Shown: piece by piece, positions 41,064-49,643 of the stretch
Position numbering within the stretch: position 1 is the stretch's first letter
Layout: every line of letters starts with the position of its first letter
Source of the DNA: Clostridia bacterium
Lineage (GTDB): Bacteria > Bacillota > Clostridia > Oscillospirales > Acutalibacteraceae
Direction: 5' to 3'
Assembly: GCA_017416485.1 (NCBI GenBank)
Contig: JAFQCH010000020.1
Coordinates: 1 to 64,000, forward strand
Length of the DNA: 64,000 bases
Program-made: the position numbers and the translations under genes
The notes under the pieces: generated by a model
What the model was told of the DNA's origin: nothing
Database searches by the model: none
Seen by the model: only the letters and a program-made list of their open reading frames with translations

Positions 41064-41870
41064 TTAATCAATGTATTTACTTTCATCAATGCTGTCTGTC
41101 CAGAACACGACCGTGAAATCATATTGCAGACTTTCGCTTGCGGGGATGGACAGACCACCCTTGAAGAACAGATTATTGGCAGCCATCAGGCCGTAGTCAC
41201 GGATATGCCATGTGGTCGGAAATCTTTCGTTTGTGTTGCGGTCAAATGCGGCAATGCCGTAGGTTGTGCCGTTCAGAACTGCGGAATAATTGCACCACAG
41301 TGCTTCCTTACCCCAGCATTCACCCTCTTTGATGCCGCCGTTGGAATTGGTGAATGTTCCGCCGTTGTCGGCACGCATAAAATCATTGACACGAATACCC
41401 AAAGGACCTGCTTCTTTGGTGGCACCGAATTCGATGGCACCGTAAGCGGCAGTGAAAATGACACGCACATCCACACGCACTCCGTTTTCGGTTTCGGAAT
41501 AAGTCAGACGGCGGTTTTCGTTGATAACAGGTGTTCCGTCGGACTTTTTCCAGACATTATTGACGGCAACAACTGCCGTTTCGTCGTCGGAGATTTCGTC
41601 AATACCGTCAAAAACGATAACTCCTTTGTCGTCTTCAAATTCATTCCAGAAGTCCACACCGTTGACATCGCCGACACCGATGAACAAAGAACGCTGATGC
41701 GGATGTTCTTCATGGAAGGGTGCAAAACGGGTGAAGGACACGCCGTCAGGTGCAAAGACGGGACCCATGAACGGTCTTTTATAGGTTGCGGAATAATCGC
41801 AGACGGTGAACAGATAATCATTGTGATATACTTCGAAAACATTTTCCTTGCTGACTACTTTAAAACTCAT
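41064..41870 (-). CDS. DUF6807 (PmoA-type) protein
   Basis: 268 residues of the family often labelled PmoA, a beta-sandwich related to galactose mutarotase-like folds and not to the methane monooxygenase subunit. Family text: YKRPFMGPVFAPDGVSFTRFAPFHEEHPHQRSLFIGVGDVNGVDFWNE (with the conserved HPHQRSL), RVDVRVIFTAAYGAIEFGATKEAGPLGIRV and GIAAFDRNTNERFPTTWHIRDYGLMAANNLF. Members occur in sugar catabolic clusters with Gfo/Idh/MocA and TIM-barrel genes, as here. The reaction is not established. Its ATG overlaps the stop of the upstream isomerase gene (ATGA), so translation is coupled. Confidence 0.85.
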   Translation of the reverse strand: MSFKVVSKENVFEVYHNDYLFTVCDYSATYKRPFMGPVFAPDGVSFTRFAPFHEEHPHQRSLFIGVGDVNGVDFWNEFEDDKGVIVFDGIDEISDDETAVVAVNNVWKKSDGTPVINENRRLTYSETENGVRVDVRVIFTAAYGAIEFGATKEAGPLGIRVNDFMRADNGGTFTNSNGGIKEGECWGKEALWCNYSAVLNGTTYGIAAFDRNTNERFPTTWHIRDYGLMAANNLFFKGGLSIPASESLQYDFTVVFWTDSIDESKYID

Positions 41871-42688
41871 ACAACATTCTCCTTTAAAAATGCAAGGCCT
41901 GCGGACATATCGGCAATAAAATCGCTGTAACCGCATTCGATGGTCATATCGCCGTTGTAGCCGATTTCTTTGAGCACTTCGCCGACCTTTTTCAGATATT
42001 CACCGCCGTGGAAACCGGGACGAAGTCTGCCGGGAGCTTCAGACACATGCATGTGGTTGATGTAAGGCAGGGCTTCTTTAAGGATAGTCGGGTCTTCGTT
42101 GCCGACTGCCATGTGGAATGCGTCGGGTGTGATACGCAAAAACGGATGCTCAAATTCACGGGCAAGTTCAATTGCCTGCGACACAAAATTGACCTGATTG
42201 GTTTCGGTCATTTGCAAGGGTTCAATACATGTGTAAATGCCGTATTGCGAGCCGACATCGGCACAGTAAAGCAGAAAATCTTTATAGTATTTTCTGCCCT
42301 CGGCTTCGCTCATTCCTCCGGGATAACTGCGGGCACTGCCCGAGCCGAACACAAGTGCCTTGATGCCGACGGTGTGCAGATTTTTAAAAGTCTTGTCGGC
42401 ATGGGCTCTTGCTTCTTCGTGATCCGCACAAACACGGATATGACCGGGCAGAAAGCAGTTGATATATTCAATTCCGAAATCACCGGACCTGACCATTTCA
42501 GCCAAAGCGAGCAGCTCGTTTTCTTTTAAATCATTCACAGAGCCCGAAGTGGCTTCAACATAGTCAAAACCCATGTTGAGAATATTCTTGTAGCCGTCCG
42601 TCAGCACTGTAAAAAGCTGATCTGCATGGACGGTGTTTTTGAATTCCGGCATAAATGTATTGGGAGACAAACAACAACCGATTCTCAT
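41867..42688 (-). CDS. xylose isomerase-like TIM-barrel sugar isomerase/epimerase
   Basis: 273 residues. AP endonuclease 2/xylose isomerase-like fold: MRIGCCLSPNTF, GFDYVEATSGSVNDL, INCFLPGHIRV, LVFGSGSARSYPGG, GIYTCIEPLQMTETNQVNF (metal Glu), LRITPDAFHMA (Asp/His), YINHMHVSEAPGRLRPG (His) and a final MTIECGYSDF with the last Glu. The metal-ligand set E-D-H-E is readable. The substrate is unknown; keto-sugar or inositol-type derivatives are typical. GGAGG precedes the ATG. The frame is open 108 codons upstream, but that region is the divergent promoter. First gene of a two-gene operon. Confidence 0.88.
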   Translation of the reverse strand: MRIGCCLSPNTFMPEFKNTVHADQLFTVLTDGYKNILNMGFDYVEATSGSVNDLKENELLALAEMVRSGDFGIEYINCFLPGHIRVCADHEEARAHADKTFKNLHTVGIKALVFGSGSARSYPGGMSEAEGRKYYKDFLLYCADVGSQYGIYTCIEPLQMTETNQVNFVSQAIELAREFEHPFLRITPDAFHMAVGNEDPTILKEALPYINHMHVSEAPGRLRPGFHGGEYLKKVGEVLKEIGYNGDMTIECGYSDFIADMSAGLAFLKENVV

Positions 42689-42710
42689 GTTAACCCCCTC
42701 CTTTGTTTCA

Positions 42711-42789
42711 ATAATACTAAACTGTGTTTTCGTTGTCAATAAAAAGCAAATATTTTTATATCGACAAATTGAAAGTGGTATGTTACAAT
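42711..42789. promoter_or_regulatory. back-to-back divergent promoters
   Basis: Minus strand: TTGACA, 17 bases, TATTAT (42711-42739), driving the isomerase operon. Plus strand: TCGACA, 17 bases, TACAAT (42761-42789), driving the NAGPA-type gene. The shared 20-base middle is AT-rich and may allow joint control of both operons. Confidence 0.75.
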
Positions 42790-42814
42790 AAATAAAAAAA
42801 CGGGAGTTGGAGTT

Positions 42815-43948
42815 ATGTTTGATGAACTGAAAAAGAATGCAACCGCATATGATGCAGGCGAAATCGTTGATATCCGTTATCTGCGTTGCGGTGATAAAAT
42901 CAAAATCGTTTTCCGTTTTGAATATCCCTGTTTCAACGTAAAACTGCACATCGGGGATGCCGTTTACGAAGACGGTTTCAATGACAAAGAGCCCTATGAT
43001 GTGCTGACACACTTTTTCTTTATTCCCGAACCCAAAGCGGATGAAACACTATGCTTGACACTGTGGGATGACACCATGGACGGCGATTGCTATTACCATG
43101 AATTCCGATTCGGCACACCCGACTATATGGACGAAAAAGCGTTGTTCAACGAATATGACAACGGACTGACGCAAGCCGAACGCGAAGAAAAGGAAGTCTG
43201 CGACGGGGTTTTGTATCGTCATATTCTTTATCATGATAAAAACGGCGCCCCCGTGCACACATTCTGGCTGGCTGTGGACACCAAAAAGGCAAGCCTTGCC
43301 ATCGGTACACCCAACGACGGCTTGCAGGCAAAGGATATCCGTGCCACCGTACCTGCCATGATCGATGCCGCGGTTGCCAACGGTAAAAATGTAGTGGCGG
43401 CAGTCAACGCAGACTTTTTCGATATGTTCGGCGACGGCAGTCCCTCGGGTCTTTGCGTGAAAGACGGCAACTGCATTGCCAATGCAGACAGCAAACGCGC
43501 CTTTATCGGCATCAAAAAAGACGGAACCCCCGTGCTTACCACATTGGCTGACGAACCCGCATTGCTTGATGACCTGCAACAGGCGGCGGCAGGCTTGCAG
43601 ATGATTCTGAAAGACGGAAAATTCTTTGAATGGGGTCCGCTGGAACCCTTTGCATTCACAAGGCATCCGCGCACTGCGGCGGGGCTTTGCGAAGACGGAA
43701 CGGTTTTACTGCTTGTTGTTGACGGCAGAATTCCAGATTATTCCAACGGCGCAAGCCTTGTGGATTTAGGGCTTTTGATGCAAAAGCAAGGCGCAAAAAG
43801 AGCCGTCAACCTCGACGGCGGCGGCTCCTCGGTTTGCTACACGAAAGAAAACGGAGAATTTGTGCTGCACTCCAACCCGGCTGACCTTGTGCGCCCGAAT
43901 GACAAGATCATCCGCGAAGAATTCAACTGCATTCTCGTAACAAAATAA
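42815..43948 (+). CDS. phosphodiester glycosidase (NAGPA-domain) protein
   Basis: 377 residues. The C-terminal 230 residues are a NAGPA domain (as in the uncovering enzyme that removes GlcNAc from phosphate): VAAVNADFFDMFGDGSPSGLCVKDG, FTRHPRTAAGLCEDGTVLLLVVDGR, DYSNGASLVDLGLLMQKQGAKRAVNLDGGGSSVCY. The N-terminal 140 residues are a beta-rich domain (FDELKKNATAYDAGEIVDIRYLRCGDKIKIVFRF...) of unknown type. No signal peptide is seen, which is unusual for the family. GGAG precedes ATG. It ends 2 bases from the convergent Gfo/Idh/MocA gene, without a terminator between. Confidence 0.88.
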   Translation: MFDELKKNATAYDAGEIVDIRYLRCGDKIKIVFRFEYPCFNVKLHIGDAVYEDGFNDKEPYDVLTHFFFIPEPKADETLCLTLWDDTMDGDCYYHEFRFGTPDYMDEKALFNEYDNGLTQAEREEKEVCDGVLYRHILYHDKNGAPVHTFWLAVDTKKASLAIGTPNDGLQAKDIRATVPAMIDAAVANGKNVVAAVNADFFDMFGDGSPSGLCVKDGNCIANADSKRAFIGIKKDGTPVLTTLADEPALLDDLQQAAAGLQMILKDGKFFEWGPLEPFAFTRHPRTAAGLCEDGTVLLLVVDGRIPDYSNGASLVDLGLLMQKQGAKRAVNLDGGGSSVCYTKENGEFVLHSNPADLVRPNDKIIREEFNCILVTK

Positions 43949-43950
43949 CT

Positions 43951-45003
43951 TTATAACAAGAACAAAGACGGGTCTTCGGGACTCACACGGCTGCCCCTGA
44001 CGGAGGATTGACAGCAAGCGAGCACGATTCGCAGTGCATCGTGCGCTTCTCTCGCCGTACACAGGGGCGGCCGTTTTCCGTTCAGGAATTCGGCAAGCGG
44101 TTTTGCCTGTGCGCAAAGGCGTTCCCACTGTGCACCTGCTACGGGCAGGTCGGAATCATGCCATTTTTTGTCTTCGTTTTTATACCAACGCAAGGCAGGA
44201 TGTATGCCGTCATGGGTACTGCAAGCGGGGGCATCGCCGCCGTAATGCTGCATGGCACCGTCCTCAAAATAGGCTTCGGTGGTGATTTCAGCGGCAGAGC
44301 AGACCGCACTGAAAGACACCTCGCACAACAAACCGCTGTCATACCGCATGACTGCAACAGCAGTATCGTTTTTAATGAAGTTGCGTCTTGCGGTGGAGAT
44401 TTCGCAGCTGACATAGCGGGGCATGCCGAACAGCCACAGAATCAGATCCACGGGATGTGCGGCATCGTCTGCAAAAATATCGCGATTGAGGGCAGGGTCG
44501 ACATGCCAAGAATTTTCAAAATTGCCCCAAAGATGCGAAGACAGACCGTGGCGGCGGCGGAAATAAAAGCATTTTCCCATTTCGCCGCTGTCGATTTTTT
44601 CTTTCATTTCAATATTAACGGGGTCGCAACGCATCTGGAATGCGGCGGTGAAATCAACGCCGTTTGCTTCGACCGCTTTGACGATTTTTTCGGAATCACG
44701 CAATTTCACTGCCATGGGTTTATAAAGAATGATTTTCTTTTTGGCTTCGGCGGCTTGGACGGCAAGCTCGCAGTGGTAGGCGGTTTCTGCACAGATAAGC
44801 ACTGCTTTTATATCGGTATCGGACAAAATTTCTTCCAAAGAAAGCATTTTCAGTCCGTATTTTTCGCAGTTTTCCTTTTGACTTTCTTCATTTCTGTCCC
44901 AACCTGCAACGGCTTTGACCTCATATTCGGGGTGTTCTGCCCACTGCGAAAGCAGGGCATGCACATGGCCGTGTGCAAATCCGAGAACGGCAAGTGAAAT
45001 CAT
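43951..45003 (-). CDS. Gfo/Idh/MocA-family oxidoreductase
   Basis: 350 residues. The Rossmann part starts ISLAVLGFAHGHVHALLSQWAEHPEYEVKAVAGWDRN, where the usual GxGxxG is replaced by GFAHGHVH, a variant seen in one subgroup. The catalytic Lys motif is KKIILYKPMAVKLRDSEKI (normally EKP, here YKP). The C-terminal domain has FADDAAHPVDLILWLFGMPRYVSCEIS with the His. It is expected to be an NAD(P)-dependent sugar dehydrogenase. GGAGG precedes ATG. It belongs by position to the sugar-derivative cluster at 41064-46920. Confidence 0.87.
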   Translation of the reverse strand: MISLAVLGFAHGHVHALLSQWAEHPEYEVKAVAGWDRNEESQKENCEKYGLKMLSLEEILSDTDIKAVLICAETAYHCELAVQAAEAKKKIILYKPMAVKLRDSEKIVKAVEANGVDFTAAFQMRCDPVNIEMKEKIDSGEMGKCFYFRRRHGLSSHLWGNFENSWHVDPALNRDIFADDAAHPVDLILWLFGMPRYVSCEISTARRNFIKNDTAVAVMRYDSGLLCEVSFSAVCSAAEITTEAYFEDGAMQHYGGDAPACSTHDGIHPALRWYKNEDKKWHDSDLPVAGAQWERLCAQAKPLAEFLNGKRPPLCTAREAHDALRIVLACCQSSVRGSRVSPEDPSLFLL

Positions 45004-45075
45004 AAAATATTCCTCCGTAAAAGAATTTCTTATACACTATTTACAATTTAACACAAATAAATTCTGTTTGCAATG

Positions 45076-45104
45076 TTGAATTTGTTAAAAGTGTATGGTA
45101 TAAT
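45076..45104 (+). promoter_or_regulatory. promoter of the MFS-LRR operon
   Basis: TTGAAT, 17 bases, TATAAT, 50 bases before the start at 45154. Confidence 0.75.
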
Positions 45105-45153
45105 GAAACAGATTAACGGTAGTTTTACCGCAAAGAAAAGGAGTGTGAACGAT

Positions 45154-46920
45154 ATGAGTGACAAGACCGCAGGCATTGTCGGTAAGGTCAAGTCATTGGC
45201 AACTGAGTTCAAAACACATTGGGACACCCCTGCCGAAGGAAAATATGTTCCTTACAAAGAATACAAGGACATTTTCTTTGCCGTCGGCAGCAACTACGCA
45301 GGCATGAAGGTGCTGGAATACATAGGCTTCTGGTCTTCCTGTTTCCTGATCATGCACCACTACAACCTGCCATACCTCACATTCTCCATCATCGGTATCA
45401 TCAACATGCCTTTGGGCTATGTTTCGGCACTGATCTGGTGGTTTGTGTGCGACAACCTCGGATTTTTACCGAAAAAGACATCACGGATTCTGTATACCGT
45501 TTACGGCTTGATGGCGGCATTCGGTATATCGTGCATTTTGTTTGACTATTCAACGCTGTTTGACCCGACAAGCAAGTTCATCATTTACCTCAACGGTCTT
45601 GAGGGCATGAATGCGACAGCCTGTTTTAAGGTTTTCGGCACGCATTTTCTGTACACCGGTTGGGTCGGCATGCGCAATATGTTCTGGCGCAAAAAGCTCA
45701 TCCCGAAATACGGCAGATACAAATATTCCCTTTACAGCGATGTCATTCCCAAGGTCATCATGGTTATTCTCATCGGCTGGCTTCCCGTTTACAACATTCC
45801 CGATGTCACAACCCGTGTGTGGGTTGCAAACCTTATGTTTGCGTGCTATAACGTATTCGGCTTCGGTGACTGCCTTGGTGCTTGTGTCAACAACATCAGC
45901 CCCAACCTGCAGGAAAGAATCTGGATCAGAAGCTATCCGTTGAAGCTCTCCCACATCTTCCACTCCATTCTTGCCATCATTCTGCCCGTTATCATCGGCA
46001 TGCTTCGTTACGACTGGGCAGACATCAACCTGTATCGCTATGTAATCCCCATTTATTTCATCATTTGTGCCACAATCACCATGTGCCTTGCCGGCAGAAT
46101 CAAGGAAAGAATTCCCCAACCGCCGCTTGAAAAGAAGGTGCAGATCAAATTCTGGGACGGTCTGTTCGGTGTTCTTAAGAACAAATATCTGCTTATTAAC
46201 AACATTGTCGGTCTGATTGACTCACTCGGCAACGGTATGCTTCCCTTTGTTACCATTCTTTACTTCTACACATTCCGCTTAAGCGGCCTGCCTTACAGCC
46301 TGATCGTGGCACTCGTTTCGTTTGCGGGAACACCGCCCGATCTGTGCGCACCGTTTTTCCTCAAGAGATTCTCTTACAAGCAGATCATGATTTTCTATCA
46401 GGTTTCGCGTGCACTCGGCAATGCCGCCATCGCCGCCGCCATCTGGTTCTGCGGTGAAAATCTGATGCTTTGCGGCACCATCTGTATTGCGGTTCTGTTC
46501 TTCATGGAAATGACTTCCACCATTCCCAAGACCGCAGGTCATGACATGGGCGTGCGAATCGGTGACTATCAGATGTACTTAACGGGTGAAAGACTTGAAA
46601 GCTATGCCGGTATTTTCGGTTGGTTCACAGGTCCCGTCACGTCTTTTGTGGGCATGATTATCCCGCTGCTTCTGCTCAGATTCGGCTTCAACAGCAACTG
46701 GGACGTTCTGTTTGTGGATGCAGCAAGAAGAAATATCATTGCCGTACCGCTTCTTGTTGACGTTGTCGGCTTTGCACTGATGACCATTCCCTACCTGTTC
46801 TGGGATTACGACAGTGTGAAACAGAACATGGTTATGGAAGTGCTCAAGCGCCGTGCGGAAGTGACCGCAAAGCAGGCGGAAGCCGAAGGTATTTCCACCG
46901 ACGGCAGTTATCTCGGTTAA
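45154..46920 (+). CDS. MFS transporter, sugar-type
   Basis: 588 residues with 12 or more membrane spans. It is a long, divergent MFS protein, probably related to the GPH group: EYIGFWSSCFLIMHHYNLPYLTFSIIGIINMPLGYVSALIWWFVCDNLG in the first helices and LIDSLGNGMLPFVTILYFYTFRLSGLPYSLIVALVSFAG in the second half. GHDMGVRIGDYQMYLTGERLESYAGIFGWF is a GPH-like late motif (DYxxxxTGxR). The N-terminal 45 residues and the C-terminus are cytoplasmic and charged. AAGGAG lies 11 bases before the chosen ATG. It probably imports the sugar handled by the neighbouring dehydrogenases and isomerase (inference). Confidence 0.87.
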   Translation: MSDKTAGIVGKVKSLATEFKTHWDTPAEGKYVPYKEYKDIFFAVGSNYAGMKVLEYIGFWSSCFLIMHHYNLPYLTFSIIGIINMPLGYVSALIWWFVCDNLGFLPKKTSRILYTVYGLMAAFGISCILFDYSTLFDPTSKFIIYLNGLEGMNATACFKVFGTHFLYTGWVGMRNMFWRKKLIPKYGRYKYSLYSDVIPKVIMVILIGWLPVYNIPDVTTRVWVANLMFACYNVFGFGDCLGACVNNISPNLQERIWIRSYPLKLSHIFHSILAIILPVIIGMLRYDWADINLYRYVIPIYFIICATITMCLAGRIKERIPQPPLEKKVQIKFWDGLFGVLKNKYLLINNIVGLIDSLGNGMLPFVTILYFYTFRLSGLPYSLIVALVSFAGTPPDLCAPFFLKRFSYKQIMIFYQVSRALGNAAIAAAIWFCGENLMLCGTICIAVLFFMEMTSTIPKTAGHDMGVRIGDYQMYLTGERLESYAGIFGWFTGPVTSFVGMIIPLLLLRFGFNSNWDVLFVDAARRNIIAVPLLVDVVGFALMTIPYLFWDYDSVKQNMVMEVLKRRAEVTAKQAEAEGISTDGSYLG

Positions 46921-46935
46921 GGGGGTGCAGACGCG

Positions 46936-48153
46936 ATGAGTAAGAAAGAAAAGAAAATGAACAACCCCAACGAACCCATTGTTCTGGACATTCCCGAGGA
47001 AGAAATCTGGACATACAGAGTGCCCGGTCTTGCCGCGCCGAGCATCGGAAAAAAACCGAAACACTACGGACTGAAAAAGGTGCTTCTTGCCCTTGTTATC
47101 ATTGTGGCTGTTTCCTGTTCGTGCTATTTCAGTATCCGTACCGTGCAGAAGGATACACTTGAATATGAAACCCATTGGGACGGCGGCTTGATTCTTTCCA
47201 AGTTCAGCAACACGGGATTCATCACGGAACTCGATATTGATTATCACCAGACCATTGAATATGATTCCGAAAATCCCGATGTAAACACGAATTTCAAATT
47301 CGTGAAAGACGAAACACAGCCCGTCACCACCATCCGTGAATATGCGTTCAACTGTGACGAAAAGCTGAAGGTCGTCAACATCGGCGCAACCGTTACGGAA
47401 ATCGATGCAAAATCGTTCTATTCTTGTTGGGCGCTTGAAAGAATCGAAGTCGATGAAAACAACCCCAACTACTGCGACATTGACGGTGTGCTTTACAACA
47501 AGGATGTGACGGAGATCATCTGCTATCCGACCAACCACGACTACTATTTAAGCAACAAATACGGCTACAGCCAGTATGACGAAAACAACAACTGGCACGA
47601 ACCCGAGGGTGAAGAATACGATGCCTACAAACTTGCAGTTTGCAACTATGTTCTTCCTTCCACCGTAACAAAGATCGGTGACCTTGCATTCAACTATGCG
47701 TTCATCAAGGAACTGTATGTTCCCGAAGGACTTAAGAGCATCGGCACACTCGGTCTGTTTGAAATGACTTCTCTGGAGCACATTTATTCTTACAAAACAG
47801 ACAAAGAGGTTATGAACACCGCATTCACAAGCCGTGAAGACCTCGGCGAAGTGTATCTGTCACTGCCTGAAGGGCTTGAATACATCGGCTCGGATGCTTT
47901 CAGCTACAACCAGTCCATGACCTACATGTACATCCCCGACTCTGTTACACACATCGGACATCACGCATTCTGGGACACCTGCTTCAAACAGGACGGTGAA
48001 CTGCACGCGGTAACGGAACTGAATGTTGCCCGCGACGAAGCGGCATTCAAGGATGTGGAAACAGGCGACCAGTGGCGACCTGTTTATGAATTCCTGCTGT
48101 TCTTCAAGAGCATACCTGTCAATTACGGAGCCGAAAGACAGGCACTTAACTGA
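46936..48153 (+). CDS. membrane-anchored leucine-rich repeat (BspA-like) protein
   Basis: 405 residues. A cytoplasmic N-terminus of about 50 residues, one membrane helix (VLLALVIIVAVSCSCYFSI), then an extracellular part with LRR_5 (BspA/TpLRR) repeats: TTIREYAFNCDEKLKVVNIGATVTEIDAKSFYSCWALERIEV, TVTKIGDLAFNYAFIKELYVPEGLKSIGTLGLFEMTSLEHI, GLEYIGSDAFSYNQSMTYMYIPDSVTHIGHHAFWD. Such repeats serve adhesion or binding. It starts 15 bases after the MFS gene with GGGGGTG, so it is co-transcribed. A link between a transporter and a surface LRR protein is unusual; sugar capture is speculation. Confidence 0.87.
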   Translation: MSKKEKKMNNPNEPIVLDIPEEEIWTYRVPGLAAPSIGKKPKHYGLKKVLLALVIIVAVSCSCYFSIRTVQKDTLEYETHWDGGLILSKFSNTGFITELDIDYHQTIEYDSENPDVNTNFKFVKDETQPVTTIREYAFNCDEKLKVVNIGATVTEIDAKSFYSCWALERIEVDENNPNYCDIDGVLYNKDVTEIICYPTNHDYYLSNKYGYSQYDENNNWHEPEGEEYDAYKLAVCNYVLPSTVTKIGDLAFNYAFIKELYVPEGLKSIGTLGLFEMTSLEHIYSYKTDKEVMNTAFTSREDLGEVYLSLPEGLEYIGSDAFSYNQSMTYMYIPDSVTHIGHHAFWDTCFKQDGELHAVTELNVARDEAAFKDVETGDQWRPVYEFLLFFKSIPVNYGAERQALN

Positions 48154-48170
48154 ATTTAAGCAAAATGAAA

Positions 48171-48206
48171 AAGCTTGCTGAACCTGAACGGTTGGCAAGC
48201 TTTTTT
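48171..48206 (+). terminator. terminator of the MFS-LRR operon
   Basis: AAGCTTGC pairs with GCAAGCTT, with an inner AACC/GGTT stem, then TTTT. Confidence 0.88.
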
Positions 48207-48310
48207 AATATAAACAAAAGTCACTGAAAACAAGCTCATTATTATATTTAAGAAACTAACAAAAATCAGACAAAAATGATAATATCAAGTCAACGCAAAT
48301 AAACTATTGT

Positions 48311-49618
48311 TTAATTAAATTTTTTATCTTTTATTGCCCATACTAAAACTAAAATAACAGCAAAACATACAAAAACAAGGAAACTTATGATAAAAGGGAT
48401 GCCAAATTCATCTTCTATAACTGGTAATGTCTGTATACAACCTATAGCAGTGAGGAAAAACAACAAAATATTCAAAAAGCGTGAATTTGTTCCATTTTTT
48501 CTCTCATTTGAAATTTGCAATATATTGATAATGTGTTCAATATTTTCCTCATACCTTTTAAACGATTTTGTATCTTTAATCGAATCAATAAGATTATAAG
48601 TTATTGCTGGCACTTGACTTGGAAAAAACAAGCTTTCGATGTATACTTGATGTCCTGTTATTTCTTTTAATTTATAATTCATTTTGCAGTTATATATCAT
48701 TTCTAACAATATTATCATTTTCAATGATTCAAGAACTAAACAATCAATCAACACATCTTTATAGGACGCTTTTACATAAACAACAGTAACTGCTATTGAC
48801 TCAATAGTATAATAGCTAAATACATCTGTTGTGCTTATATTACTCAATTCAAGTTCAGGAATTTTTACATTTAGCACTTCTTGAATATATTGAGCCGGAT
48901 TGCTCATTGCATCCGTTACAACAAACATATTATGCACAAAAACAAGGCTGTCTTTATCTATTATTCCTTTTGTTGTTTGATTTAAAAAACCAAAAACATT
49001 ATCAGAAATAACATCTGAAATCTTTCTGTTGTCTTTGGCAAAATCAGTTCCATCAAAAAATGAAATACAGTCAACAGGAACACTGCCAAAATTACAAATC
49101 CCTTTACAAACCTCATTCTTATTTAAAGGAACCCCTGTTTCATAATCAACAAGTTCAAAACAAACTATTAGAATCCCATTTAGAATAAAAGCAATAGAAT
49201 CAACTTGGTATTTTTTTGAAGAAATTTTCACAAGAAAGCTTTCCATATTGAAACACAACGGCATCCTAACCAATTGATTATCAAATAAAGTCTTCGTTGC
49301 ATTTTGAAGTTTCAAAAGCAAAAACATATCATTCAAATAATCTTCATCTTCAGGGATCTGATCTTTAAAGTTGTACTTTGTTTTCTTTTTTATAGCATCA
49401 TATTGACTATCATATTTTATTTTACTATTTGGGGTAATATAATACGAATTTGTCAAAAAGCCTTGTATATGAAATTTTTTAAGAAATACTTGTATTTTCG
49501 CATCGTTGTTCGTTTGCAATCTTTTTCGTTTATAATTGCAAACTCTATAGGCTGCCATAAAATTTACACAATCATTGTATTCTTCTTGTGCAGCAGCCTG
49601 TTCAATTGTTTTTTTCAC
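48311..49618 (-). CDS. unknown protein with C-terminal membrane pair, beside the restriction enzyme
   Basis: 435 residues, no family recognised. The first 370 residues look soluble, with mixed alpha/beta content (VKISSKKYQVDSIAFILNGILIVCFELVDYETG, VPVDCISFFDGTDFAKDNRKISDVISDNVFGFL, VFVHNMFVVTDAMSNPAQY). Two closely spaced membrane helices end the protein (FLNILLFFLTAIGCIQTLPV and FIISFLVFVCFAVILVLVWAIKD). I take a GTG start with GAGGTGA five bases upstream. Composition is much more AT-rich than its neighbours, with TTA, ATA and AAA codons, suggesting recent transfer. It begins 26 bases after the MmeI-like gene on the same strand, so it is probably part of that system. Confidence 0.78.
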   Translation of the reverse strand: MKKTIEQAAAQEEYNDCVNFMAAYRVCNYKRKRLQTNNDAKIQVFLKKFHIQGFLTNSYYITPNSKIKYDSQYDAIKKKTKYNFKDQIPEDEDYLNDMFLLLKLQNATKTLFDNQLVRMPLCFNMESFLVKISSKKYQVDSIAFILNGILIVCFELVDYETGVPLNKNEVCKGICNFGSVPVDCISFFDGTDFAKDNRKISDVISDNVFGFLNQTTKGIIDKDSLVFVHNMFVVTDAMSNPAQYIQEVLNVKIPELELSNISTTDVFSYYTIESIAVTVVYVKASYKDVLIDCLVLESLKMIILLEMIYNCKMNYKLKEITGHQVYIESLFFPSQVPAITYNLIDSIKDTKSFKRYEENIEHIINILQISNERKNGTNSRFLNILLFFLTAIGCIQTLPVIEDEFGIPFIISFLVFVCFAVILVLVWAIKDKKFN

Positions 49619-49643
49619 AAAGTTCACCTCAACAACAATCATT

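Noticed and set aside
41064..41870. Particulate methane monooxygenase subunit (PmoA)
   Set aside because: The name is inherited from database labels. The sequence is a soluble beta-sandwich without membrane helices or copper-site motifs.
42689..43012. 108-codon extension of the sugar isomerase gene
   Set aside because: It runs through the divergent promoters and into the NAGPA gene. The ATG at 42688 has GGAGG and the family N-terminus.
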